Assembly: GCA_900299235.1 (NCBI GenBank) | Contig: OMIZ01000030.1 | Span: 1 to 63,237, forward strand | DNA length: 63,237 nt | From: Actinomycetota bacterium | GTDB taxonomy: Bacteria > Actinomycetota > Thermoleophilia > Gaiellales > Gaiellaceae | Direction of reading: 5' to 3' | Shown here: positions 1-8,482 of the stretch, in pieces | How the letters are laid out: every line of letters starts with the position of its first letter | Position numbering within the stretch: position 1 is the first letter of the stretch | Made by a program: the position numbers and the translations under genes | Notes under the pieces: model-generated | Database searches by the model: none | What the model was told of the DNA's origin: nothing | The model's input: only the letters and a program-made list of their open reading frames with translations

Positions 1-2
1 AG

Positions 3-689
3 ATCGTTGGGTATGCCGCGGTCGGCGCAGGCGGCGGTCTGATGTTCGCCACAGCCGATCCCGCCGAAGCGTCGGAGTTGCTCGGTGCAGCTCTCACACG
101 CGCGGCGGAACGTAGCGAGACGGCATTGCAGATCATGATCACCGATCATCAGGGCGATCTCGCGGCAGCCGTCGACACGTTCGGCTTCAAACGCCGGCGC
201 TCCGTCGTACGCATGTCGGTCGGAATCCACGACCTCCCCACACGAACGTCGCTTCCCGCGGGCGTGACGTCGCGGACGTACCTGCCCGATGACGCCGCAC
301 GCGTGCACGCGCTGCTCGACCGCGCGTACGAAACGTGGGACACCGACTACGTCCGGGTGAGCCACGACGACTGGGTTGCATGGATGACGAACGACCCGGA
401 GTTCGACGCGACCACCTGGTTCCTCGCTGAACGCGACGGCGCCCTCGTCGGCTGCGCGCTCTGGTGGTCGTCGGGCTGGCTCAAAGATGTCGCCGTCGAG
501 CTGAAGGAACGTGGCAATGGACTCGGCCGGGCCCTCGTGGTGCACGGGCTGCATGAGCTCGCCGGGCGTGGCATCACGAGCGCAGGCCTGAAGGTCGATG
601 GGGCGAACCCGAGCGGGGCCGTCGCGTTGTACGAGAGCCTCGGATTCAGAGCGGTACGCGTCGAGACGCTCTGGTCGCTGCCGCTCTAG
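3..689 (+). CDS. GNAT acetyltransferase (mycothiol-synthase-like), 5' end outside window
   Basis: The frame is open from base 3 through the in-frame ATG at 42, so the true start probably lies upstream of the window. The C-terminal half is a GNAT fold: the acetyl-CoA loop RGNGLGRAL lies near residue 160 (counting from the ATG at 42), followed by the typical end DGANPSGAVALYESLGF. The partial N-terminal part also looks GNAT-like, giving a two-domain arrangement as in MshD. It would transfer an acetyl group from acetyl-CoA to an unknown amine. Its stop overlaps the stop of the convergent small gene. Substrate is unknown; membership of the fold is well supported. Confidence 0.8.
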   Translation: MVGYAAVGAGGGLMFATADPAEASELLGAALTRAAERSETALQIMITDHQGDLAAAVDTFGFKRRRSVVRMSVGIHDLPTRTSLPAGVTSRTYLPDDAARVHALLDRAYETWDTDYVRVSHDDWVAWMTNDPEFDATTWFLAERDGALVGCALWWSSGWLKDVAVELKERGNGLGRALVVHGLHELAGRGITSAGLKVDGANPSGAVALYESLGFRAVRVETLWSLPL

Positions 690-916
690 GCGGTGCCGCG
701 ACGAACAACCTGCACACCCCACGCCTCACCCGACGCAAAGAGCGTGTCGGTGTCGACTTCGTCGGCCCAGCCGATGAAGTGGCGCTCCGGGTTCGCCTCA
801 GTCGATCCATAGACCGCAGCACGGCCTGCGGCGAGCGGCTTCAACGGATCGTCGCCGCGCTCAAGCGCAGCAAGAGGCTCCTCGACTGCCGATCCCTCCG
901 CGTAGCCCTTTCCCAT
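686..916 (-). CDS. small hypothetical protein, 76 aa
   Basis: I do not recognise this protein. It is a soluble, acidic-to-neutral 76-residue frame starting at an ATG, with no signal peptide or membrane segment; the C-terminal half is aromatic (RHFIGWADEVDTDTLF). Its stop (686-688) interlocks with the stop of the acetyltransferase (687-689) in a tail-to-tail arrangement, and it is divergent from the tRNA gene. Codon use resembles the neighbouring high-GC genes, which favours a real gene over a shadow frame. It could be a small conserved actinobacterial protein. Confidence 0.5.
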   Translation of the reverse strand: MGKGYAEGSAVEEPLAALERGDDPLKPLAAGRAAVYGSTEANPERHFIGWADEVDTDTLFASGEAWGVQVVRRGTA

Positions 917-977
917 GACTTCAGTATCGCCCGTTCGTCTACCGTGCCGACGACCGCGACGTACCCTTGTCGCGCGA

Positions 978-1050
978 GGGCCGGTAGCTCAGTTGGCAGA
1001 GCAGGGGACTTTTAATCCCAAGGTCGTGCGTTCGAGCCGCACCCGGCCCA
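978..1050 (+). tRNA. tRNA-Lys (anticodon TTT)
   Basis: A complete cloverleaf can be drawn by hand: acceptor stem GGGCCGG (978-984) with CCGGCCC (1043-1049), D stem GCTC/GAGC, anticodon loop CTTTTAA at 1009-1015 with anticodon TTT at 1011-1013, and T arm GTGCG-TTCGAGC-CGCAC (1026-1042). The discriminator base is A at 1050. CCA is not encoded, so it must be added enzymatically. The first anticodon-stem pair is a G-A mismatch. A terminator hairpin follows directly. Confidence 0.95.
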
Positions 1051-1052
1051 TT

Positions 1053-1085
1053 CAGAAAATCCCTGCTAAAGGGGTTTTCTGTTTA
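1053..1085 (+). terminator. intrinsic terminator of tRNA-Lys
   Basis: An 11-bp stem, CAGAAAATCCC (1053-1063) with GGGGTTTTCTG (1071-1081) and one G-T wobble, encloses a 7-nt loop and is followed by TTTAT. It begins three bases after the tRNA end, so it most likely ends the tRNA transcript. Confidence 0.75.
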
Positions 1086-1304
1086 TCGAGTGATGCGCGG
1101 CGTGGGCTTGGGGGCCACGTGTGGGGCCACATCGGCGACTCGATGCCGTCGCGGGTGTTGGACGTTGGGGGTTTCTGAGGCGGTTCTTTAGCCACCACTC
1201 CGCGTGGTTTGCGTTGTAGAAGGTGAGGGCGCGGGCTAGAGAGGTTGCTGGGCTACGGGAGAGGACTTCTGCGCGGGTGTGATTTGGCCTATACGATTTC
1301 GCCT

Positions 1305-1568
1305 GTGACTACTGTTTCTCGTAAGACCAACTCGCTTCTCAACATTGGATTGTTGATCGGTTCTGTTGAGTTGTTGAAACGGACACCGCGGCCCCTTTCA
1401 ATTCCGTTGCTTGCATTTGTGCTCGCTGTGGGTGCCACATTCGTGATGCTTGTTTTGGCGTGTGTTGAGCTGATTTTTGAACACGCCGGGATCATTGATG
1501 TCGCTCTAATCGCACTGATCGGATGGAAGATACGAAAAGACTTCTATCGCGGTTGGGTGGGGCTCTAG
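1305..1568 (+). CDS. possible small membrane protein, 87 aa
   Basis: Read from a GTG at 1305 (a TTG at 1245 would add 20 residues), the frame contains two hydrophobic stretches, around IPLLAFVLAVGATFVMLVLA and IIDVALIALIGW, separated by an acidic turn and ended by a basic tail KIRKDFYRGW. That is plausible for a two-pass membrane protein. There is no convincing ribosome binding site, and the codon use is AT-rich compared with the rest of the window, suggesting acquired DNA or chance. Function unknown. Confidence 0.35.
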   Translation: MTTVSRKTNSLLNIGLLIGSVELLKRTPRPLSIPLLAFVLAVGATFVMLVLACVELIFEHAGIIDVALIALIGWKIRKDFYRGWVGL

Positions 1569-1707
1569 CGGGATCTCCCCCGGCAGGCAGCGCCACAGAC
1601 AACGTGCCTGATGGTGTCTACCCGCTCTACACCCCGTAGCGTCCGGCAGACCACCCTTCCCGTAACCCGCCTGATCGTGAACGATCGGCTGTTCTAAGGC
1701 GTATGCC

Positions 1708-1738
1708 CCCGACAAGAATCGAACTTGTGCACGCGGTT
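1708..1738 (-). repeat. direct repeat copy 1, tRNA 3'-half-like (att-like)
   Basis: These 31 bases recur exactly at 2739-2769. Read on the minus strand they give a perfect T arm (ACAAG, loop TTCGATT, CTTGT) preceded by an anticodon-loop-like TTTCCCAA and followed by CGGGGGC as a 3' acceptor strand. No matching 5' half lies within reach on either side, so this is a fragment, not a tRNA gene. The span from the anticodon loop to the 3' end is the segment commonly used as an attachment site by tyrosine integrases. Confidence 0.65.
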
Positions 1739-1811
1739 GGGAAATACGTAAATCCGGATTGCCTCCGGAACGAAAGGCCGATCGCGATTCGATATTCTTT
1801 CCGATTGACCG

Positions 1812-2600
1812 ATGTTTGCCGCCCGTCTCTTCGCCATTATTATCGCGGTTCTGTTGGCGGCAAACGGTACGATCGCCGCGACCGTACGTGCGTCTAGCCA
1901 TCCCCACCTAAAGGGGCAGTCGTGCACGTTGCCTGTTGGGGCTAGGCTGGTAGCAGTTCAGCCCACCGTCGCTCCTGGTGAGAAGGCCGTCGTTAGCGGA
2001 GATCACTTTGCCCCAATGTCCAGCATTTCTGTGCAGGTGAGTGGCCGCGAATACAACGCACCCAATTATCGGGTGCGGACAGACGCACATGGGGCTTTCT
2101 TGCTAGGAGTTGCGACGGGGAATACCGTTGGCGATAAGTACCTGTTCTCCGTGACGTGCGGAACGCGGTATGTGTCCGCGTGGGTCGCAGTCGGTGCATC
2201 CAACAGATGCTCGATCTTCCCGGCCGCCATGATCAAAGCCAAGCTTTCGATCTCTGTCGATGCCCCGCGCTTCAAGCGTATCTCGGACAACTTCTTTAGT
2301 TGTATTTATCCGAGGCACGATAGGCCGATTGGCGACCAAGTCGTAATCTCAGTTCGCTCACACTTCTCGAAAGCCGAATTTGCGTCACTACGACGTGTGA
2401 CTGATAACGATCTCGCAAGTACACACGGTACGCCGACAAAGACAATCGCAGATCTCGGAGATGCTGCCTACTGGAGTGTGCAGGGCGGTTTGATCGAAAT
2501 GGATGTGCTGCGAGGTTCGACTGCGATATCCATCGCTGGCCGATTCTCGTTTGAAAGAGGAGTTGACCTGGCAAGATCGGTTATCGAAGCAGCCCCATAG
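1812..2600 (+). CDS. secreted protein of unknown function, 262 aa
   Basis: Residues 1-23 form a classical Sec signal peptide: a basic start, a hydrophobic core around LFAIIIAVLLAANG and cleavage near ATVRA. Residues about 40-125 look like a beta-sandwich of the kind that starts with P-x-x-x-P-G-E-x-x-x-V-S-G-x-x-F. The C-terminal half contains LGDAAYWS and a late alternating strand pattern (GSTAISIAG), resembling actinobacterial secreted ligand-sensing or DUF3558-like domains, although I cannot name the family. Six cysteines suggest disulphides outside the cell. It is the only clear cargo between the two tRNA-like repeats, and its codon use is AT-richer than its surroundings. Confidence 0.7.
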   Translation: MFAARLFAIIIAVLLAANGTIAATVRASSHPHLKGQSCTLPVGARLVAVQPTVAPGEKAVVSGDHFAPMSSISVQVSGREYNAPNYRVRTDAHGAFLLGVATGNTVGDKYLFSVTCGTRYVSAWVAVGASNRCSIFPAAMIKAKLSISVDAPRFKRISDNFFSCIYPRHDRPIGDQVVISVRSHFSKAEFASLRRVTDNDLASTHGTPTKTIADLGDAAYWSVQGGLIEMDVLRGSTAISIAGRFSFERGVDLARSVIEAAP

Positions 2601-2738
2601 ACTGGGCGGCTCCAAAACGAGCAACCGCGGTCTTGGTGACCGGTGACCTAATGCAACCTGCCGAGGGCTTGCGCCCCATGGTGAGCCTGTAAGCGAGCCA
2701 GTCCTCGTACGGCTACTACCGTGCAATTTTCTGTGTTG

Positions 2739-2769
2739 CCCGACAAGAATCGAACTTGTGCACGCGGTT
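2739..2769 (-). repeat. direct repeat copy 2, tRNA 3'-half-like (att-like)
   Basis: Exact copy of 1708-1738. On the minus strand it continues on the 5' side as TTTCCTAAACCGC, an anticodon-loop-like sequence with CCT in the anticodon position, then the same T arm and CGGGCAA as 3' acceptor strand. Weak similarity continues to the right (GGAAA and CCGGAT occur in both copies with a small length difference). No 5' tRNA half is nearby. Confidence 0.65.
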
Positions 2770-2772
2770 TAG

Positions 2773-3678
2773 GAAACAGCCGGATCGGCCGCGCTCGTCA
2801 TAGCGAACGCCGGCTACTTCCTACCCTACGGCGGCGCTTCGCCGGGTCCGCGGTTCGTCGCGCCCGCACTGCCGTTCCTGTTGCTCGGACTTGTCGAGGC
2901 GTACTCCACGCGGCCGCGGCTGACTGTGCTTCTGTCTGTGATGTCGGGGGCAATGGCAACGGCGGTCGCCCTCACGTGGACGCAAGGCACGATCGTGATG
3001 CGAAACACCGTGTGGGCGGAACTCGCTCGCGCCCCCTTCGCGGGATCGTCGAGCCGCCTTGCTCGGGCGATTCCTCCGAGCATCTTTGGGACGTCATCGC
3101 TCGCGCGGTGGCTTGAGGTCGTCGTGGTCGTCCCCGGGGTCGCCGTCGCCCTTGCGATCGCTGTGCGCGCGCTTCCGCCGCGCGCGATCACCGCCTCGGC
3201 GGCAACTGGGCGGCCGCGACTGGTCGGTGCAGCAGCGGTCGTGGCACTGCTTGTCGCTATCGATGCTGGTGCGGTGCTCGGCTACCCGTCGGGGAACGGG
3301 TATCAACCTCGACGATCGCCGCTCAACGTCGCCGTCTCTGGTTCACCAGCCACGTCCTATCCAGGGGGCGAAGTGAACTACCGAGTCGACGTCACGAATG
3401 AGAGCGACGTCGTACTCCTGCCCGACATGACGCTCACGCTCACCTTGGCACCAGGCATGCACCTCGTAGGTGCACCAAAGCTGCTCACTGGACAGGGCTG
3501 CACCGGGGACGTCGTCGTGCGTTGCCACCTCGACTACCTCGCGCCGCGCCAGCCGACCACGCTGTGGTTCGGAATCCAGTTCTCCGAGCCCGGCATCCAC
3601 CGTTTGCTCGCACGGTCCTCATCGAACGGCTTCGAGGGCCCTCCCGCGACCGCATTCGACGTGCCGGTCGGTAGCTAG
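2773..3678 (+). pseudogene. 5'-truncated polytopic membrane protein with DUF11-like tail
   Basis: The frame is open from 2773, immediately after a stop at 2770-2772 that sits on the edge of the tRNA-like repeat, and reads as mid-protein: GGASPGPRFVAPALPFLLLG is a motif I know from large actinobacterial membrane proteins of the glycosyltransferase (PMT/ArnT-like) kind. Three or four further hydrophobic segments follow, then an extracytoplasmic beta-sandwich (YPGGEVNYRVDVTNESD) like DUF11/CARDB repeats. The usual N-terminal transmembrane bundle and its catalytic residues are missing. A TTG at 2881 could start a 265-residue remnant. Most likely a non-functional gene fragment. Confidence 0.6.
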
Positions 3679-3788
3679 CTCGACCCCACGGGCGACTGTG
3701 TGTAAGGAGCGCGAGAGATCGCAGGCAGCGGTCTCACGGGGCCGCTCTCATCGGTAGCTCATCCAATCGCGACAGAGTCACGGAGTAG

Positions 3789-5798
3789 ATGATCCATGAA
3801 CGCGCGACGGCAGGCCCGAAGCGCCGAGGTAGCTTGCTCTGCGCTGTCTGCATTTGCGGGGCAATCGCGGTCGCCGCGCAGGCCTCCGCGGCAGCCACAG
3901 CCCCTCGCAGGCTCCACGAACGCATCACAGCGCACCTCCCAGCGGCGCTACAGGATCCATCCGCAGCGGTATCGCGGGGGCGCGTCTTTCTTCTCGGCGG
4001 ACTCACAGGCGCGGACACATCGACCGACCAGATCGTGGTCGCCACCTCAACGGGGGCGCACGTCGGCGGGTATCTGCCGTCAGCCCGCCATGACACGGCG
4101 GCAGCGACGCTCGGTGGCAACGTCTATCTCTTCGGGGGCGGGAACGCGACCCAGATCGACGAGATCGTTCGCATCAATCCCCACACCGGCGCCACGGCGA
4201 TCGTCGGCCACTTGCCAGCGCCGAGCTCCGACTCGGCAGCAGCTGTTGTCGGCGATACCGCGTACATCATTGGTGGGTACACCGGCACGCGCTGGCTCGA
4301 CACAGTCATCGCCTGGCGAACTGGCCATACCCCGAAGGTTGTCGGGCACCTTCCGGCGGCGCTGCGCTACGCGGCTGTGACCGCGGTTCACGGGAAGGTG
4401 ATCATCGCGGGCGGCTCGCTGCCAGACGGCACAGCGAGTTCTGCGGTACTGCGCTTCGATCCCACAACCAGCACCGTTTCTCGCATCGGAGCACTGCCAG
4501 CGCCAACGACACACGCTGCCGCTGCGGCACTCGGCGGGATCGCCTACGTCATCGGTGGGCGCGGGGCGACAACTGGCACCGTCGTCGCGACGATCACGGC
4601 GATCAACCCGGCAACACGCACGGTAACGAGTGCGGGCAGCCTTCTGAGCGCAACCTCCGATCTCGCTGCCGCGACGCTCGGCGATCGAATTCTCATTGCA
4701 GGAGGGAGGACAGCGGCGGGCACGCAATCAACCATTGGGGTGCTCACTCCGACGGCAAGCCGCACCACACAAAGTGCGCGCGCGCCTCGCACTGCGTCGC
4801 TCAACATCTACGCACACGATGGCGTCGGGATGCTCCGCGGGGCCGCCCGCACTGCGCTCCAGCGGATCTACGTTCCAAACAGCGAGAGCAACACCGTCGA
4901 CGTCATCGATCCGAAGACCTACAAGATCGTCGGCCACTTCGGGGTCGGGCGCCTGCCACAACACGTCGTCCCCGCATGGGATCTGAAAACGCTGTACGTC
5001 ACAAACGACCTCGGCAACTCGCTCACGCCGATCGATCCCCGAACGGGCCGGCCCGGCACGCCGATTCCGGTCGATGACCCCTACAACATGTATTTCACCC
5101 CCAACGGGAAGTACGCGATCGTCGTGGCCGAACGATTGCACCGCCTCGACTTTCGCAACGCCCACACGTTTCATCTGAGCCACTCGCTGACGGTTCCCTG
5201 CAGCGGGGTCGACCACATGGACTTCACCGCCAACGGGCGGTACCTGCTTGCGAGCTGCGAGTTCTCAGGCGAAATGCTCAAAGTGAACGTCGCAACCCAG
5301 CGCGTCGCCGGCACGGTGCGCCTGCCCGACTATCCGGCCGGAATGCCCCAAGACGTGAAGCTCTCGCCCGACGGGCGCGTCTTCTACGTCGCGGACATGC
5401 ATGCGAGCGGCGTGTGGGAGATTGACGCAACGCACTTCCACGTCCTGAAGTTCCTGGCCACCGGCGCTGGCACCCACGGTCTCTACGTGAGTCGAAATAC
5501 CCGCGATCTGTACATCACCAACCGCGGCGAAGGCTCGATCTCCGTGCTCAACTTCGCCACCCGAAGGCTCGTCGCCAAGTGGCGGCTGCCGGGCGGCGGG
5601 AGCCCAGACATGGGTGGCGTGTCAGCCGACGGAAAGGTGCTGTGGCTCTCTGGGCGCTACAGCGGAGTCGTCTACGCGATCTCAACGAGCGACGGAAAGC
5701 TGCTCGCGAAGATCCCCGTCGGCAGTAGCCCCCACGGGCTTTGTGTCTGGCCCCAGCCCGGCCGCTACTCCCTCGGGCACACCGGAATTCTTCGGTAA
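3789..5798 (+). CDS. secreted double beta-propeller protein (Kelch plus YVTN/YncE type)
   Basis: The start is followed by a basic n-region and a hydrophobic core (LLCAVCICGAIAVAAQ), so it is probably exported. Residues about 50-330 carry five or six Kelch-type blades with recurring GG pairs (FLLGGLTG, YLFGGGN, YIIGGYTG, IIAGGS, YVIGGRG, LIAGGRT). Residues about 360-660 form a second propeller of YVTN/YncE repeats (IYVPNSESNTVDVIDPKTYK, LYVTND, LYITNRGEGSISVLN). Such proteins usually bind ligands or partners outside the membrane; no catalytic residues are evident. It stands alone, convergent with the CapA-like gene. Function unknown. Confidence 0.8.
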   Translation: MIHERATAGPKRRGSLLCAVCICGAIAVAAQASAAATAPRRLHERITAHLPAALQDPSAAVSRGRVFLLGGLTGADTSTDQIVVATSTGAHVGGYLPSARHDTAAATLGGNVYLFGGGNATQIDEIVRINPHTGATAIVGHLPAPSSDSAAAVVGDTAYIIGGYTGTRWLDTVIAWRTGHTPKVVGHLPAALRYAAVTAVHGKVIIAGGSLPDGTASSAVLRFDPTTSTVSRIGALPAPTTHAAAAALGGIAYVIGGRGATTGTVVATITAINPATRTVTSAGSLLSATSDLAAATLGDRILIAGGRTAAGTQSTIGVLTPTASRTTQSARAPRTASLNIYAHDGVGMLRGAARTALQRIYVPNSESNTVDVIDPKTYKIVGHFGVGRLPQHVVPAWDLKTLYVTNDLGNSLTPIDPRTGRPGTPIPVDDPYNMYFTPNGKYAIVVAERLHRLDFRNAHTFHLSHSLTVPCSGVDHMDFTANGRYLLASCEFSGEMLKVNVATQRVAGTVRLPDYPAGMPQDVKLSPDGRVFYVADMHASGVWEIDATHFHVLKFLATGAGTHGLYVSRNTRDLYITNRGEGSISVLNFATRRLVAKWRLPGGGSPDMGGVSADGKVLWLSGRYSGVVYAISTSDGKLLAKIPVGSSPHGLCVWPQPGRYSLGHTGILR

Positions 5799-5811
5799 TC
5801 CCGCCTGAGGC

Positions 5812-7134
5812 TTACCGCGACAGCGCCCACGCATGCTCAAGCGCGGCCGCGGTCTTCAGCGGTGCATTGAGCACTGGGCGATAGCCACGAATCGTCGCTG
5901 GCACGAGCCGTGCTCCGGCCACGCCGCGAGCGTCGAGCGCAACAAGCAACACGCCTGTCTTGGTCGCTGCCCCAACCGACGGGAACACGAAGTTGCCAAG
6001 GCTCCACGCAACGGCTGTGTGTCGCTTGCGCTCCAACGGCTGCAGTACGTGCGGGTGTGCACCAAGCACCAAAGACGCGCCAGCGCGCAGGGCCGTCTCG
6101 GCGAGTAGCGCCTGCCGGGCATCCGGCCGATGGGCGCTCTGGACTCCCCAGTGGAACCACACGACAACGACGTCGGCGTGCTTGCGCGCCTGGGCGACAT
6201 CCGCGCTGACGTAACTCGACTCGGCGGGTGCGGCACCGGGCGTGGCAGACCCTGCGTCAAAGCCTGCCGGGCGAATGTCGGTGTACCCGAGCAGCGCGAC
6301 ACGCAGTCCACCAACACGAACGATCACAGGCCGTCGCGCCTGGGCAAGGGTCGCACCACCCCCGATTGAGCGCACGTGCACCTGGCGTACAGCGCTCAGC
6401 GTTGCAAGCAGCCCGGGCCGGCCGAAGTCGAGACTGTGGTTGTTCGCAACCGTCACAACGTCCAGTCCACCCGCCGTCGCGGCGCCGCGAAGGAACCGGG
6501 TGCTGCCGCGGAAGTGGTACTGCTTGTCCGGCACCGGCTTGCCGACACTCGCGATGGCGCCCTCGAGATTCGCGGTCGCAATGTCGGCGCTCCGCAACAG
6601 CTTGCCGACACCTGCCCATGCGTACCCAGGGGCCACCGCGTGCGAGCTCACGGCGTCGCTTACGCCCTCCCCAGGCGTCACGTCGCCAACGGCAGCGAGG
6701 CGGATTGGACGAACGAGAAGATCACCAGCGGGGAACACGCGACCGCCCGCTCTGATCGCCACGGCCACCTGCCCGGCACCGCTCAACGGCGCGGCGATGA
6801 CAAACTTGCCGCCTGGCCCGGCGGTCACAGCGGCGGCTCGACGCCCTCCAACCGTCAGCGAAACACGCACCCGCGGCCGCGTCCATCCCTGCAACGAAAG
6901 CGTCGCGCCTGGCGCGAGCCAGGCCGGCAGCTTTGAGGTGAGCTGCACGGACACGGGCGCCGACGTCGGCGTCGTCTCAGCCACGCTCGTGGCGGTAGCC
7001 GTGCGTCGATGGGTGCTCCGCTCGGCGAGCACAAGCGCGACACCAGCAACGACCACGAGAAGCCCCGCGATCAGTAGCAGCCGCCACGGCAGCGGCTTTG
7101 ACGGCGCATGCTCAGGCGAATCGTCCATCACCAC
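5812..7134 (-). CDS. CapA/PgsA family membrane-anchored protein
   Basis: A single transmembrane anchor lies near residues 17-40 (LLLIAGLLVVVAGVALVL), followed by a Ser/Thr/Ala-rich linker and a small beta domain. A CapA metallophosphatase-like domain fills residues about 145-430. Its signature blocks are all present: AVGDV, ANLEGAI, VTVANNHSLDFG, FHWGVQ, GAHPHVLQPLE and SLGNFVF. The family is linked to poly-gamma-glutamate capsule formation but also has many uncharacterised members, and no pgsBC partners are nearby. The start could be GTG at 7134 or ATG at 7128. Confidence 0.85.
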   Translation of the reverse strand: MVMDDSPEHAPSKPLPWRLLLIAGLLVVVAGVALVLAERSTHRRTATATSVAETTPTSAPVSVQLTSKLPAWLAPGATLSLQGWTRPRVRVSLTVGGRRAAAVTAGPGGKFVIAAPLSGAGQVAVAIRAGGRVFPAGDLLVRPIRLAAVGDVTPGEGVSDAVSSHAVAPGYAWAGVGKLLRSADIATANLEGAIASVGKPVPDKQYHFRGSTRFLRGAATAGGLDVVTVANNHSLDFGRPGLLATLSAVRQVHVRSIGGGATLAQARRPVIVRVGGLRVALLGYTDIRPAGFDAGSATPGAAPAESSYVSADVAQARKHADVVVVWFHWGVQSAHRPDARQALLAETALRAGASLVLGAHPHVLQPLERKRHTAVAWSLGNFVFPSVGAATKTGVLLVALDARGVAGARLVPATIRGYRPVLNAPLKTAAALEHAWALSR

Positions 7135-7202
7135 ACCGTAGTGCAGCCACCGGAAGGCCCGACGATGGAGGTTGAGCTACACCGCGTGACCGGCCGCCAG
7201 GA

Positions 7203-8384
7203 TCAACGCGGCACGACGTTCCGTTCCGGATGAGGCTCAAGCAAGATCAGCACCAGGACGGCCGTCATCGCCACGGGCAAGACCCAGAAGGCCGTTGCAT
7301 AGCCGGCGGCGCTCGCGACAAGCCCGATGAAGATGCCGCCGAGCCCGACACCGAAGTCGATTGCGATATTCCATGCTGTTGTCGGAACGGCAAACGAATC
7401 GGTCGACCAGCGCGACAACATGTCGAGCTGCGACGAGGTTGCGAGCAGCCCGTAGCCAAGCCCAAAGAGGAGGCCCGCAGCGACGACCGGCCACCAGGCG
7501 TGGTTGCCTGAGGCGAGCAGCACGAGACCGAGCAACGATGACACGGAGCCCGGGACGACGAGCCGTCGTGCTCCGTAGCGATCAACCAGGCGCCCGCCTC
7601 CCCACCGCGCGAGGTACGCGAGCGTGCCGAAGACGAGTAGGTAGGTCGAGGCGGAGGCGAGTCCGCCATGAATCAGCCACAGGGGAACAAAGCTCACTGC
7701 GGCGCCACGAGTGAGGCTGACGATCAGAAACCAGCCAAAGGGCCACCGCAGCGCTGGCCCAGCGATTGCGCGAAGGAGCCCTTTGGGACGCGGGCGGCCG
7801 GCGGCCGGTCGGGAGTGCAGCGCGAGCGAAAGAACCGCGCCGACTACTCCGACCGCACCCGCCGCAAGGAACGCAGTGCGCGCCCCAAGACCATCGAGGA
7901 GCCAAAGGCCAGTGGCAGGCGCGAATACCGGCGGAATCCCTGCGAGGAGTCCCGACATGCCGAGCACGGTGCCGCGGCGTTCAGGCGGTGCGAGCTGAGC
8001 AGCGAGCGTCCCGACGGCAACCGTTGCGATACCAAAGCCGATTCCGCGCAGCGCGGTCGTTGCCAGGACAAGGCCAAGACTGTTCGGCGCAGCCGCATAG
8101 AGCGCGCACGGCAGCCCAAGCAACGAGAACGCCGCGACAAGCACCCAGCGAGCTCGCACACGATTCATCACCCACGGCATCTGCAACTGCGTCGCAACGG
8201 CGGGGAAGTAGAAGCAGCCGGTCACGAGACCTGCAGCGCCTGATCCTCCGCTACGCCCCGCCACGACCGGCAGCACCGACACGAGGCCCGTGGTGTTCGT
8301 AAAGAGCAGAAACACCCCCGCGAGCACGAATACGAGGTCACGGGTCCAGAGCCGCTCGCCTTCCACTCGTTGAGTCTTACGCAC
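7203..8384 (-). CDS. MFS transporter
   Basis: The protein has about twelve hydrophobic helices beginning at LVFVLAGVFLLFTN and the intracellular MFS loop between helices 2 and 3 (MNRVRARWVLVAA), repeated in the second half as GGRLVDRYGARRLV. It is a proton-linked exporter or importer of the drug/sugar class with unknown substrate. The frame extends to 8516, but that would overlap the divergent gene, so I chose the GTG at 8384; a GTG at 8366 is equally possible. An AGAGGAG sequence lies immediately upstream of both. Confidence 0.85.
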   Translation of the reverse strand: MRKTQRVEGERLWTRDLVFVLAGVFLLFTNTTGLVSVLPVVAGRSGGSGAAGLVTGCFYFPAVATQLQMPWVMNRVRARWVLVAAFSLLGLPCALYAAAPNSLGLVLATTALRGIGFGIATVAVGTLAAQLAPPERRGTVLGMSGLLAGIPPVFAPATGLWLLDGLGARTAFLAAGAVGVVGAVLSLALHSRPAAGRPRPKGLLRAIAGPALRWPFGWFLIVSLTRGAAVSFVPLWLIHGGLASASTYLLVFGTLAYLARWGGGRLVDRYGARRLVVPGSVSSLLGLVLLASGNHAWWPVVAAGLLFGLGYGLLATSSQLDMLSRWSTDSFAVPTTAWNIAIDFGVGLGGIFIGLVASAAGYATAFWVLPVAMTAVLVLILLEPHPERNVVPR

Positions 8385-8482
8385 TCCTCTAACGCTGTGG
8401 GGTTGTGACCTCCCGACGGTTGTAGACTCGGCTGTCGCGCTGGCGAGACACCCAGCCAAGGCCGAGCGAGAGGGGGCAGAAG

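Larger units (their letters stand above)
1086..1811. other. low-GC stretch with no secure gene
   Basis: Between the tRNA terminator and the gene at 1812 the base composition drops visibly and codon use stops matching the neighbours. Apart from the weak frame at 1305-1568 and the tRNA-like repeat at 1708-1738 I see no recognisable gene. There is a short perfect inverted repeat GATCGT-GA-ACGATC near 1672-1685. The position just downstream of a tRNA gene is a usual place for integration debris, but no integrase remnant is recognisable here. Confidence 0.4.
1708..2769. mobile_element. putative att-flanked 1-kb insertion or element remnant
   Basis: Two identical 31-bp tRNA-like direct repeats bound about one kilobase of low-GC DNA carrying a single secreted-protein gene. 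No recombinase, replication or transfer gene is inside, so if this is a mobile element it is a non-autonomous cassette or a deletion remnant. The protein frame just right of the second repeat has lost its 5' part, which fits a recombination junction there. The interpretation is inference; the repeats and the composition shift are seen directly. Confidence 0.35.

Noticed and set aside
915-1178. Plus-strand frame across the tRNA-Lys gene
   Set aside because: Its middle is simply the tRNA read as codons (PVAQLAEQGTFNP); such pseudo-proteins are common annotation errors.
1703-1897. Possible protein, or an intact tRNA, at the first tRNA-like repeat
   Set aside because: The protein reading is an antisense tRNA translation (PTRIELVHA). 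For a tRNA, no 5' acceptor strand pairing with CGGGGGC is found within reach.
8405-8432. Promoter TTGTGA ... TAGACT before the ABM-like gene
   Set aside because: The spacer is only about 14 bases, so it does not make a credible sigma-70 promoter.
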